Positions 50,766 to 58,731 of a DNA stretch of 64,000 bases are shown one piece after another. Origin of the DNA: Cellulomonas sp. C5510 (GTDB taxonomy: Bacteria; Actinomycetota; Actinomycetes; Actinomycetales; Cellulomonadaceae). Each line of letters starts with the position of its first letter. Positions within the stretch are counted from its first letter, which is position 1. The position numbers and the translations under genes are program-made. Location of the stretch: positions 2,976,001 to 3,040,000 of the forward strand of contig NZ_CP081862.1 of NCBI RefSeq assembly GCF_019797765.1. The letters are read 5' to 3'. Below the pieces are notes generated by a model. It searched no databases. It was not told the origin of the DNA and saw nothing but the letters and a program-made list of their open reading frames with translations.

Positions 50766-51000
50766 GGGGCCCGGGCCCGCAGGTCGGCCGTGGACAGCAG
50801 GAACGGCTCCGCGACGGCCGCAGGTCGTGGCACCTGGCGATGACCACGCCCGCGCTCAGACGTGGGGATCGCGGCGGCGTCCGAACGCTTCCGTTGCGCG
50901 GCGCGTGGTGGCAACGTTGCTGGCAAGCCACTGGGAGTGGCCTGGTGACGGTGCGAGCCGGTGAGCGTTGCGCGACCCCTGGGAAGAGGGGTGGTGTGGT

Positions 51001-51300
51001 GTTCTACCTCCACGCCAGCTGTCCTGTACAACCTGGCGACGTGGCTGCTGGGAGCGGCCCGCCTTCTGCGGTGGTGCCTGATGACCGGCAGCCTCGGGAT
51101 GGGCACCTACTGGCACACGCGCACGGCGGTTCTTATCGAGAGGCTGGCGGCCCGGCCCCCGCGTGGCCCCGTCCTGATCGCCGACCGGTCGTGGTGGCGC
51201 TGCAGGCGGCGCGTGGGTTCGCCGCGATGGAGTTCTGGACGCCGGCCGGCTGTCCCATTGACGGATCGACCGCGGCGCCACCGCGCGGGCCAGCCGGACG
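51001..51300 (+). pseudogene. Frameshifted copy of the small membrane protein at 30.3 kb
   Basis: YNLATWLLGAARLLRWCLMT and GSLGMGTYWHTRTAVL match copy A in one frame. ALQAARGFAAMEFW matches in a second frame after an indel near 51180, and the start lies in a third. From 51300 to 51541 I see no supportable gene. Confidence 0.55.
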
Positions 51301-51541
51301 CAAACCGACTGAACGTCTCGGCGTGGCGGCGTGCCCCTGCGCGGCGCGTCTCGTGGGATTCTGCGGCGCGGCCGCCCCAACGTCCAAGTGCCCGATCGCC
51401 GCGGCCCCTCCAGGCGAGCTCGCTGTGGATCACAGCCACGATCCGCGGGTCGGGGCAACAACGGAGGTCGAGCGGCGCAGGGGGCCGGAGGGCCGCCTTC
51501 CCGCATCCTGGACGGGTCACCAACTCCTGCGCCACGACAAC

Positions 51542-53230
51542 CTAATGACGGCGGGCAGCACCCGGCGGCAGAGGACCGTCCGGGCGAGGCGCGTCTTCGT
51601 CGTCGGTCAGATGCGCGTCGGGGTCGATCGAGGTCTCGAACGTAGCGGCGACGTCCTCGCCCGAGGTGTGCCCCCGGGCGTGTCGCAGCGGGGCTTCGCG
51701 GAGGAAGAGCAGGATGACGAACCCAAGCAGCGCGAATGGTACGGCGGCCAGGAACGTGGTCTGCAGGGCCTCGGCGAACCCGGTGGTGACCGCGAGGTGG
51801 ATGGGGTCCGGCAGGTCGGCGATCTGTTCGGGACTACCCAGAGTGGCAGCCCCAGGGGGCATCTGGTCGGCGGGGAAGCCTGCTGCCTTCAGCTCCGCAG
51901 GGATGGTGTCTCGGAGCCGGTAGGTGAGCAGCGCGCCAAAGACTGCCACACCCATCGCGCCACCGAGGGAACGGAAGAAGGTCGCCCCGGAAGTGGCCAC
52001 ACCGAGGTCGGCATGGGGCACCGCGTTCTGGGTCGCCAGGACCAGGACCTGCATCACCATGCCGATGCCGGCGCCGGTGATGAACATGAAGACCCCGGCG
52101 AGCCAGAGCGGGGTGTCCACCGACAGTCGGCTCATCAGCGCCAGCCCACCGGCGGCGACCAGCAGACCGGCGACGGGGAACATCTTGTAGCGGCCGGTGC
52201 GGGTGATCAGGCGTCCTGACCCAATCGAGGTGATCAGCAGTCCGACCATCAACGGAAGGGTCAGCAGGCCGGAGGCGGTGGGAGACTGGCCCTTGACGAT
52301 CTGTAGGTACTGAGGCAGGAAGATGATGGCGCCGAACATGGCGACCCCGACCACAAAGCCGGCCAGGCTGGTGATGACGAACGTGTGGTTGGCGAACAGC
52401 CGAGGAGGCATGATCGGCTCGGCCGTCCGGCGTTCCTGCCAGACCGTGAGCGCGAGCATCACCAGCGCCACCGCGGCCAGGCCATAGGTCCAGACCGAGT
52501 TCCAGGCGAACTCCTTGCCACCGAGGGAGAGCATCAGCAGCAGCGCGCTGATCCCGGCGACGATGAAGAACGCTCCCAGCCAGTCGATCGCGTGCTGGCG
52601 GCGGGGGAACGGCAGCTTCAGCACGCGTTCGGTCACCACGAGGGCGACGATGCCGACAGGGATCCCGACCCAGAAAGTCCACCGCCACGACAGGTGCTCG
52701 ACCAGGAAGCCGCCGAGCAAGGGCCCGGCGACGGTAGCCAGGCCGAAGACCGAGCCGATGTAGCCCTGGTAGCGGCCACGTTGCCGGGGTGTGACGACGT
52801 CTCCGATGATCGCCTGGGAGAGTGCCATCAGCCCTCCCACGCCGATTCCCATCACAGCGCGGAAGCCGACCAGCTGCCCCATGTTCTGGGCAAACCCGGC
52901 GGCAAGGGACGAGACCAGGAAGATCCCGATCGCTGACTGGAACATGATCTTGCGGCCGTACAGGTCCGAGAGCTTGCCCCAGATGGGGGTGGACGCGGTC
53001 GAGGTCAACAACGTGGCAGACACGACCCAGGCCAGCTGGTCCTGACCACCGAGCTCCCCGACGATCGTGGGCAGCGCGGTGGCCACGATCGTCTGGGACA
53101 AGGCGGAGACCAGCATGCCCAGCATCAGACCCACCAACACGATGAGGATCTGCCGGTGCGTCAGGATCGGCATCACCTGCTCGGTCGGCGCCGCGGGCTG
53201 CTCGGCTCGGGGCGACGGTGAGGTGCTCAT
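51542..53230 (-). CDS. DHA2-family MFS drug exporter (14 TMS)
   Basis: A 562-residue proton antiporter with 14 predicted helices. Motif A-like GKLSDLYGRKIMFQ and motif C-like VFGLATVAGPLLGGFLVEHL, with PTIVGELGG after helix 1, place it with EmrB/QacA-type pumps. The C-terminal 50 residues are acidic and cytoplasmic (DPDAHLTDDEDAPRPDG). Its ATG overlaps the stop of the upstream MarR gene by three bases, so regulator and pump form one operon. Confidence 0.93.
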   Translation of the reverse strand: MSTSPSPRAEQPAAPTEQVMPILTHRQILIVLVGLMLGMLVSALSQTIVATALPTIVGELGGQDQLAWVVSATLLTSTASTPIWGKLSDLYGRKIMFQSAIGIFLVSSLAAGFAQNMGQLVGFRAVMGIGVGGLMALSQAIIGDVVTPRQRGRYQGYIGSVFGLATVAGPLLGGFLVEHLSWRWTFWVGIPVGIVALVVTERVLKLPFPRRQHAIDWLGAFFIVAGISALLLMLSLGGKEFAWNSVWTYGLAAVALVMLALTVWQERRTAEPIMPPRLFANHTFVITSLAGFVVGVAMFGAIIFLPQYLQIVKGQSPTASGLLTLPLMVGLLITSIGSGRLITRTGRYKMFPVAGLLVAAGGLALMSRLSVDTPLWLAGVFMFITGAGIGMVMQVLVLATQNAVPHADLGVATSGATFFRSLGGAMGVAVFGALLTYRLRDTIPAELKAAGFPADQMPPGAATLGSPEQIADLPDPIHLAVTTGFAEALQTTFLAAVPFALLGFVILLFLREAPLRHARGHTSGEDVAATFETSIDPDAHLTDDEDAPRPDGPLPPGAARRH

Positions 53231-53715
53231 GGCTGACTCTCTTCTCGGGTGGACTGGCTCAGCTGGTGGTCGAGGCCGGCGTTGAAGGCGGCCAGCAGGG
53301 ACGCGAAGTTCGCCAGGTCCTCGCGAGACCAGGACTGCAGCAGCCCGCGGACGACGCCGCGCCGTTCCGCCCGCGTCGCGGTCAACACCTCCTGACCGTG
53401 CTCGGTGAGCCGCAGCCGGCAGGCACGTCGGTCCTCGGCGTCGGGCTCGCGCGCGACCAGGCCGGCCTGCTCCAGAGAGGTGACCTGGCGGCTGATCGTG
53501 GAGGCATCCAGGTGGAAGTGGGCCGCCAGAGCGCCGGGGCGCAGCGGGCCCATGTCGTGGAGCCACGCGAGAATCCCATAGGCCGCCCGTTCCACGACCT
53601 GCGCCGCCGGGGCCCCGCGCAGGTACACCTTCTGGGCCCGACGCACCAGCAAGGTCAGCTCCTGCTCGATCGACTCCACCGAGGCAAGGTCGGCCGTCGA
53701 CTCAACTAGTTGCAT
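53227..53715 (-). CDS. MarR-family regulator of the MFS pump
   Basis: A 162-residue MarR protein. AAYGILAWLHDMGPLRPGAL, then LAAHFHLDASTISRQVTSLE (recognition helix) and PDAEDRRACRLRLTEHG (wing). It is co-transcribed with the exporter it probably controls. The ATG at 53715 is directly preceded on its sense strand by few bases before a palindrome, so transcription may start close to the start codon. Confidence 0.9.
   Translation of the reverse strand: MQLVESTADLASVESIEQELTLLVRRAQKVYLRGAPAAQVVERAAYGILAWLHDMGPLRPGALAAHFHLDASTISRQVTSLEQAGLVAREPDAEDRRACRLRLTEHGQEVLTATRAERRGVVRGLLQSWSREDLANFASLLAAFNAGLDHQLSQSTREESQP
53703..53712. promoter_or_regulatory. Possible MarR operator overlapping the gene start
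   Basis: The palindrome CAACTAGTTG covers codons 2-5 of the MarR gene, in an AT-richer patch. MarR sites often overlap their own promoter or start. Confidence 0.35.
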
Positions 53716-54006
53716 GTACCAACCATACTCAATCGCACGGGCCGAAAACGAAGGTCACGGGTTGACGACAGCGAGCACTGGCGGGGGCAACGCCCGGTTC
53801 TGCGACCTGCCGGTCTCGTCGGCAGTCCACAACCGCCACAGGAGCCCACGCCGTCCCCGGCGGCCGACCACCAGTCCGCCAAATGATCAACCTCTGTGTC
53901 CATCACCGCCCAGGACCTCCACGTGACTGGGCAGTGTTCGGCGATGTCTGCGCCAGTTCGGGCGACTTCCAGGCAACCGGTGTTGACACCTCGTTGACAC
54001 CAACGC
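53716..54006. other. Gap at the right end of island 1, no gene
   Basis: About 290 bases without a supportable frame. Near the end, GTTGACACC occurs twice (53982-53990 and 53993-54001), close enough to the attachment core to be a recombinase or regulator site. Confidence 0.4.
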
Positions 54007-54044
54007 CAGAGGCCCTCCCGATCCGAAGATCGAAAGGGCCTCTG
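54007..54044. terminator. Hairpin flanking the second attachment core
   Basis: Arms CAGAGGCCCT (54007-54016) and AGGGCCTCTG (54035-54044), followed by AACTGCTACTT. It is in the same position relative to the tRNA core as the hairpin at 19581-19612, although the sequence differs. Confidence 0.65.
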
Positions 54045-54058
54045 AACTGCTACTTCAA

Positions 54059-54101
54059 GTAGCGGGGGCAGGATTTTAACCTGCGACCTCTGGGTTATGA
54101 G
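54059..54101. repeat. Attachment core, copy 2 (junction of islands 1 and 2)
   Basis: Identical to 19620-19662 except for one base (G at 19638 is T at 54077), which destroys the conserved C of the T-loop on the minus strand. Confidence 0.8.
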
Positions 54102-54131
54102 CCGAGCGCACTACCGTCGGCGCGCGCCGCT
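54060..54131 (-). pseudogene. tRNA-like sequence, CAU anticodon, near-complete but degenerate
   Basis: Minus-strand layout as a 72-nt tRNA: acceptor stem 6 of 7 pairs, D-stem 3 of 4 with GG in the loop, anticodon stem 4 of 5 around CTCATAA, perfect T-stem but T-loop TTAAAAT instead of TTCAAAT. One mismatch per stem and loss of the T-loop C suggest a decayed or element-carried copy. Confidence 0.55.
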
Positions 54132-54262
54132 GAGTAGGCTCTCAACGAGAGAAGTCGCAGGTCAACGGGCTAATCCTTGTACGCAACTGTTCGCCCGTGT
54201 CCGCTGGCGATCGTCGTCGTCCGCCCACATTCTGCCCACACGCGTCCCCGGGGAGGGCTGCC

Positions 54263-55378
54263 ATGGCCTGGGTCACCAAGCGCAAGAGCGCCTCTGGTTC
54301 GATCCGCTACCAAGGGCGGTACCGCGACCCCCACGGCGAGAAGCGGACCGCCGGGACGTTCTCCACCAGTCGGGAGGCACTGAAGTCCGCCATGAAGGCG
54401 GAGGGGAAGGTCGCCGACGGGACGTGGATCGATCCCCGCGGCGGCGCCATCACATTCCGTGAGTATGCCGAGGACGTCTGGCTACCCTCCCGCCACCTCG
54501 AGGTCAGCACGCGCGCCGGGTACTCCTCATATCTCCGGAACCACTTCGTTCCGTTCTTCGGCGCGATGCCGCTCGCACGCATCATGCCCTCGACGGTGCA
54601 GGACTGGGTCAGCGGCGCCGCGGCTAGGGGCTTGTCGCCACGTTCCGTCGCCAAGTACCACGTGATGCTGCACTCGGTGTTCGCCCGGGCGGTTCGTGAC
54701 CGGCTCATCGCCTTCAACCCCTGCGAGGACACCGAACTGCCGAAGGTCGTGACGAGGAGGGTCAGGACACTCACGCCCGAGGAGTTCGCGGGCGTGCTGG
54801 CCGAGATCCCGGACCGCTTCAAGCCGCTCGTCATGACCGCGATCGAGACGGGCCTGCGCTGGGGCGAGCTCGTCGCCCTCAGGCCGCGGCACGTGGACTT
54901 CCTCCGCCGGACGATCACCGTCGAGGAGACCATCGTCGAGGTCTCGCGGCGCGACTCGCCGACGGGTGAACGGATGATCGTCAAGCCCTACCCGAAGGAC
55001 GACGAGCCGCGCACCCTTCGCGTCTCCCAAGGCCTCCTCGACGTCCTCGCTGCGCGGATAGCCGCGCTGGGCCTGGCCCGGGACGATCTGCTGTTTCCGT
55101 CGCGCGAGACGGCCGGCGGGCAGCCCTTGTCGCGTGCCACGTTCAACACACGCCACTGGAGGCCGGCGGTCCAGCGGGCCGGTGTCGACTTCGATCTGCG
55201 TATGCATGACCTTCGCCATGCACACGCCTCGTGGCTTCTGGCCGGCGGGGCGGACCTCAAGGCGGTCATGGAGCGCATGGGCCACTCGCAGATCATGACG
55301 ACCCAGCAGTACCTTCACACGCTCCCGGAGGCGCAGGACGAGGCGCTCGCCGCCTTCGAGAGAATCCGTACGCGGTAG
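54263..55378 (+). CDS. Tyrosine recombinase/integrase of island 2
   Basis: A 371-residue integrase, by eye about 70% identical to the one at 19821 over its length. Catalytic Arg in TGLRWGELVAL, HDLRHAHASW, MERMGHSQI and Tyr in TTQQYLHTL are conserved. The N-terminal 60 residues differ most, as expected for arm-site specificity. GGGGAGGG precedes the ATG. The gene lies 161 bp from its core, the same as in island 1. Strong similarity explains why both elements use the same tRNA gene. Confidence 0.94.
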   Translation: MAWVTKRKSASGSIRYQGRYRDPHGEKRTAGTFSTSREALKSAMKAEGKVADGTWIDPRGGAITFREYAEDVWLPSRHLEVSTRAGYSSYLRNHFVPFFGAMPLARIMPSTVQDWVSGAAARGLSPRSVAKYHVMLHSVFARAVRDRLIAFNPCEDTELPKVVTRRVRTLTPEEFAGVLAEIPDRFKPLVMTAIETGLRWGELVALRPRHVDFLRRTITVEETIVEVSRRDSPTGERMIVKPYPKDDEPRTLRVSQGLLDVLAARIAALGLARDDLLFPSRETAGGQPLSRATFNTRHWRPAVQRAGVDFDLRMHDLRHAHASWLLAGGADLKAVMERMGHSQIMTTQQYLHTLPEAQDEALAAFERIRTR

Positions 55379-55451
55379 TCGCGCCGGTCACGCCGCGTGA
55401 CCACTGGTGGCAATCGCCAGCCAGCCGAGATGCTGACCCGACCGCTGCGCC

Positions 55452-55718
55452 TCATTCCCCGTCCGCGGTGAGCCGGGCGACGTAGGCGTCCAGCGCACGA
55501 GCTGGAACCTTGTGAAGCCGGCCGACGTGCACCGACTGGATCTGGCCAGCGGCGAGGAGCTCGTACATGAGCGTCCGGCCGATGCCGAGCCTGCGCGCCG
55601 CCTCCGCAACACTGAGGAGCAAACGCTCGTCCCTCTCGACGGTCACGCTAAGGACCTCGGGCGGCCGTTCCCGGTAGCCGCGCGGCGCGCTCAGGTGCAC
55701 CTGGGTAGTGGCGGACAT
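55452..55718 (-). CDS. Excisionase-like HTH protein
   Basis: An 88-residue protein with a MerR/HTH_17 domain: LLSVAEAARRLGIGRTLMYE, then AAGQIQSVHVGRLHKVPARA, the common excisionase/AlpA-type fold. A perfect GGAGGTGA lies eight bases upstream of the ATG at 55718; another ATG two codons earlier is too close to it. It is convergent with the integrase and may direct excision or regulate the divergent nuclease-fusion gene. Confidence 0.88.
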   Translation of the reverse strand: MSATTQVHLSAPRGYRERPPEVLSVTVERDERLLLSVAEAARRLGIGRTLMYELLAAGQIQSVHVGRLHKVPARALDAYVARLTADGE

Positions 55719-55805
55719 AGTCATCACCTCCGATTGAGGGAGCCAACTCTGCCCGGCCTCGGTAGCCGAACCGGTGACGCAACGGGACTCCACGTCCGGC
55801 CCCGA

Positions 55806-55826
55806 CGATGACGCAACGTCCACAGG
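55806..55826. repeat. Element motif, copy 1 (GATGACGC...CGTCCACAGG)
   Basis: A 21-bp stretch matching 57727-57747 at 19 positions. It lies between the excisionase-like gene and the probable start of the nuclease-fusion gene, so it may be an operator of island 2. Confidence 0.5.
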
Positions 55827-55917
55827 TCGCCGAAGCGATCCTGATCGTGGCGAGACTCATCGTCTAGAGAAGCGCCAACTGTGTCGGCGAGCACGGTTAC
55901 GGTTGCCGGCGGAGGGG

Positions 55918-57612
55918 GTGAATCCGCTGCAACGAGACGGTGACGAGCGCGCACCAGCCGAAGGCGGGGACGCTACGACCACAGCCAGCCCTGGGGCGGC
56001 CAGGCAGGGCCTGCCATGGTCTCGCGGAGAACTCCACGACCTCGCCGCTGGAGTCCGCGGGGGGCACTCAGTCGAGGCGCTGGCGAGAGCGCATCAGCGC
56101 TCCCCTGCAGGAATCGCGGCGGCTGCGCGGCGAATGCTGCCGCGGAGCGCCATCCTGACCAGCCGCGGTGACGCGTTCGACGCCCTAGCGGTGACACTCG
56201 CGCACGATCCCCAGTACGACTGGTGGGACGCATACCTGCGAAAGCGACCGACAAGCCGGCGACGGGACGAATCCGCATGGGCCGGCCGTGCTGATGTTCC
56301 GGCCGCGGCACCGGTTGCACCCAAGGGCAGGCATGCGTCCGACACTCCGGAACTACCCGGTGGGCGCCCTGGGACTGTCGAGCAGCATGGATCGGGCCAG
56401 CCCCGGGGGCCGAGCCCCGCAAGGCGGGGCAAGCACGCGGCGGAGGCCGTCGACGAGCGCAGTACCGCATCGGGACCCGCAGCCCTAGGAGGCGACGAGG
56501 CCGACGTAGGCGCGCTCGTTTCAGAGGCCATCGAGTCGCTGAGCGACAAGCGTTTGGCGTTCGTCCTGGCTGGCCGGCTCGGAGTTGGCGCCGATCCGCT
56601 CACACTTGAAGCGCTGGGTCAGAAGCTGGGCGTAACGCGCGAACGTGTGCGCCAGCTCCAGGAGAAGGGGCTCGCGCAGCTCGCCCGCGGCTCAGTCCGG
56701 CAAGGCGCGCTCCGCTCCCTGCTCTCGCAGATGTATGCAAGAGAGCTCGCGGAGCTGACCTTGGAGGCGCAGGCAGATCATCTGTCGGCGCGCCTCGGCG
56801 GGCTCTTCCTGGCGCGCCCGCAACTGGTGATCGAAGTGGTGCTCCGCGCCGGTGGCGTACCGAAGGCACGTGCCCGCGCGCTGGCTCTCCTCGCGGAAGA
56901 GCGCGCGCGGTCACGCGCACGCGAGGAGCGACTGCATCAGAAGGCCCTGGCATCGCGGGAACGGCCCGACCGAGTCATGCGCAAGTGGTTGGCCGACGCC
57001 ACCTGGCCGGCGACCCTCGGGACGCCGCCCTCTCGCGCAGAGATGGGGCGCGTGCGCGAGGTTCAGGTGACGGGACGCTCCGGCAGCTTCGAGTCGGCGA
57101 AGCTTGGCCGCGCCGTCAGCTTCGAGTCGCACCTGGAGATGCGCATCTTGCTGCGGCTCGAGCGCAGCGATCTCGTGGCGTGGTACCAAGAACAGCCGCT
57201 CGCGGTCGCGTACCGCTTCGATGGCGAGGCCCGTCGGTACTTTCCCGACGTCTTCGTGGCGTTGGCTGACGGGCGCGGACTGCTCGCGGAGATCAAGCCG
57301 CTGTGGCAGGTGGCACTAAGCGTGAACCGCGCCAAGGCGGATGCGGCTCGTCAGCTCGCTCATGAGCGGGGCTGGGGCTGGGTGACCATCGCCGGTACGC
57401 GCACAGACAGGGACCTCGCTGAGCGTGTCGTCAGCGCGGCCGCCTACGAGACGTTGTCGGGGGCCCTCGCCAACGGGGCGGTGCTCAGATGGCGTGATGT
57501 GAACGAACTACGCCGCGTTGCTCCCGTCGACAACTGGGACGTGGCAGCGTTCGCTCTGCAGTCGGGTGCACGCCTCGACCTCATGCCGTACCGGTTGAGC
57601 CGACCTGTGTGA
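55918..57612 (+). CDS. HTH / sigma-region-4-like / TnsA-like nuclease fusion protein
   Basis: A protein of about 564 residues. An N-terminal short helical (SANT/HTH-like) unit has PWSRGELHDLAAGVRGGHSV. A sigma region-4-like HTH has LGQKLGVTRERVRQLQEKGL (around residues 232-251). A C-terminal PD-(D/E)xK domain resembles the TnsA N-terminal endonuclease: SFESHLEMRILLRLER (Glu403/407), YFPDVFVALADG (Asp444) and LLAEIKPLW (Glu458, Lys460). No TnsB, TnsC or target-selector genes are near, so it is not a standard Tn7 system. The GTG at 55918 behind GGCGGAGG is preferred; a GTG at 55774 would add 48 low-complexity residues and run over a repeated putative operator. Function could be restriction-like defence, recombination or regulation. 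Confidence 0.7.
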   Translation: MNPLQRDGDERAPAEGGDATTTASPGAARQGLPWSRGELHDLAAGVRGGHSVEALARAHQRSPAGIAAAARRMLPRSAILTSRGDAFDALAVTLAHDPQYDWWDAYLRKRPTSRRRDESAWAGRADVPAAAPVAPKGRHASDTPELPGGRPGTVEQHGSGQPRGPSPARRGKHAAEAVDERSTASGPAALGGDEADVGALVSEAIESLSDKRLAFVLAGRLGVGADPLTLEALGQKLGVTRERVRQLQEKGLAQLARGSVRQGALRSLLSQMYARELAELTLEAQADHLSARLGGLFLARPQLVIEVVLRAGGVPKARARALALLAEERARSRAREERLHQKALASRERPDRVMRKWLADATWPATLGTPPSRAEMGRVREVQVTGRSGSFESAKLGRAVSFESHLEMRILLRLERSDLVAWYQEQPLAVAYRFDGEARRYFPDVFVALADGRGLLAEIKPLWQVALSVNRAKADAARQLAHERGWGWVTIAGTRTDRDLAERVVSAAAYETLSGALANGAVLRWRDVNELRRVAPVDNWDVAAFALQSGARLDLMPYRLSRPV

Positions 57613-57849
57613 CCGCGCGGCGCGGCCCGGCTCTCGTCCGGACCCGGACGGCGCCCCTAGCGCGGCCAACCTCACCCGCGGCCCGTTGCCGGGCTGATGA
57701 CGATGGCCTGTGTTCCGCGCTGTCCCCGATGACGCCGCGTCCACAGGACTGTCGTCATCGATGACGCTCCACCGCCGGCCGCCCGCGTCATCGCTCTGTG
57801 CATAGGCCCTGAGCAACGTCGTCACCACCGAACTACCGGAGGTGACGAA
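57613..57849. promoter_or_regulatory. Repeat-rich promoter region of the sigma-like gene
   Basis: 237 bp carrying the element motif copy 2 (57727-57747), the perfect palindrome CGTCATC-GATGACG (57753-57766) and another CGTCATCG (57785-57792). CGATGACG or its complement thus occurs four times in 70 bp, suggesting a regulator-binding array. Confidence 0.5.
57727..57747. repeat. Element motif, copy 2
   Basis: Matches 55806-55826 at 19 of 21 positions. A weaker form (CGTATCCACAGG) lies at 58733-58745, just after the sigma-like gene. Confidence 0.5.
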
Positions 57850-58731
57850 ATGGACAAGGACTACCGGAGAGCGTGCGACGGCACGCCCGAAGACCTCGCC
57901 GAGATCGCCAAGCGCCGCGACGACCTCCTCGAGCGTCTCGACGCCATCGCGGTCGAAGGCTGGGACGGACCGACGGCGACGGACCTGCTCCGCTTCGTGC
58001 GCAGCCACCTCGTCCGTCCTCTCGTGGTCGACGTCGGGCTTCGCGGCGGAGCCGCATCCGAGGCGGAAGCCACGGCTTGGGAGGTGCTCTGGCTCAAGCT
58101 TCAGGAGCCGTCCCTACGGACCGCTCGGTCGCCGTGGGGCGTCCTCTGGCAGACGGCCCGACGCGCGGTGCTCGGCGAGATCCTCGCCCAACGCTGGGGC
58201 GCTCCCCCGAGACGGGCCTGGAAGCTGGACGCCGCGGAGCGCGCCGGCCGCGTGCTGAGGCCCATCGCGCTTGAACCCCTCCTCGCCGAAGGCTGGCAGC
58301 CCGCACGCGACGAGGCTGTGCCGGACGCCGACGACGGCACACTGGCGCGGGTCCTCGCCCTCACAGCGAGCGCACTCCGCTCCGTCGGCTGGCCGGAGGA
58401 CACCGCGCTGTCTATCGCCTGGGAGGTGGCGCGCTTCGAGGCGCCCGCACGCGCGACGAGCACCATCGTCGGCTGGCGCACTCTCGCGAAGAAGCTCGGT
58501 GTCGCCCCATGGCAGGCACGACGCCTGGTCTGGATCCTCCGCGGGTCGTCCGGCTCCCCTGGACTCCTCGCGCGGATCGCTCTTGAGGGGGCGGCCGCCG
58601 TGAACGGCGCAGGGACTCAGGCTGCGCTGCGGAGCACCCGTGACCGCTGCCTACCCTCCCCGACGCCGCCACTCTCCCCCGCAACCGCCGGCCGTCGGCA
58701 CGACGCGCGCGTCGAGCGAGCGGCGTCATGA
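57850..58731 (+). CDS. Divergent sigma-factor-like protein
   Basis: A 293-residue protein with a perfect GGAGGTGA ribosome binding site. Residues about 60-110 (ATAWEVLWLKLQEPSLRTAR then SPWGVLWQTARRAVLGEILA) resemble sigma region 2 of ECF factors in hydrophobic pattern and the Trp/Arg-rich -10-binding helix. Residues about 200-225 (TIVGWRTLAKKLGVAPWQAR then RLVWILRG) look like a region-4 HTH. The family is not one I recognise, and the C-terminal 60 residues are Ala/Arg/Pro-rich. Such genes occur beside Tad-type operons in actinobacterial mobile elements, so control of the following operon is plausible. Confidence 0.55.
   Translation: MDKDYRRACDGTPEDLAEIAKRRDDLLERLDAIAVEGWDGPTATDLLRFVRSHLVRPLVVDVGLRGGAASEAEATAWEVLWLKLQEPSLRTARSPWGVLWQTARRAVLGEILAQRWGAPPRRAWKLDAAERAGRVLRPIALEPLLAEGWQPARDEAVPDADDGTLARVLALTASALRSVGWPEDTALSIAWEVARFEAPARATSTIVGWRTLAKKLGVAPWQARRLVWILRGSSGSPGLLARIALEGAAAVNGAGTQAALRSTRDRCLPSPTPPLSPATAGRRHDARVERAAS

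Larger units (their letters stand above)
50287..51355. repeat. Diverged direct repeat, copy B (peroxidase block)
   Basis: Matches 29539-30705 in the same orientation, 20.7 kb away. Copy B lacks the first 24 codons of the peroxidase, where it is joined to the IS3-C end, and has indels downstream. Confidence 0.75.
19620..54101. mobile_element. Integrated island 1, bounded by 43-bp tRNA-derived direct repeats
   Basis: A 34.4-kb segment lies between two copies of a 43-bp sequence (19620-19662 and 54059-54101) that differ at one base. An integrase gene sits immediately inside the left copy. The cargo includes IS elements, efflux and redox genes and a molybdenum cassette, unlike the housekeeping and exopolysaccharide genes to the left. 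No conjugation or replication genes are visible, so it would be an integrative or mobilisable island, possibly decayed. Confidence 0.75.

Noticed and set aside
54060..54131. Functional tRNA gene at the second att core
   Set aside because: Loss of the T-loop C and a mismatch in each of three stems make function unlikely, so it is listed as a tRNA-like pseudogene.
55918..57612. Tn7-like transposition module
   Set aside because: A TnsA-like domain is present, but no TnsB, TnsC, TniQ or CRISPR parts occur in the window.
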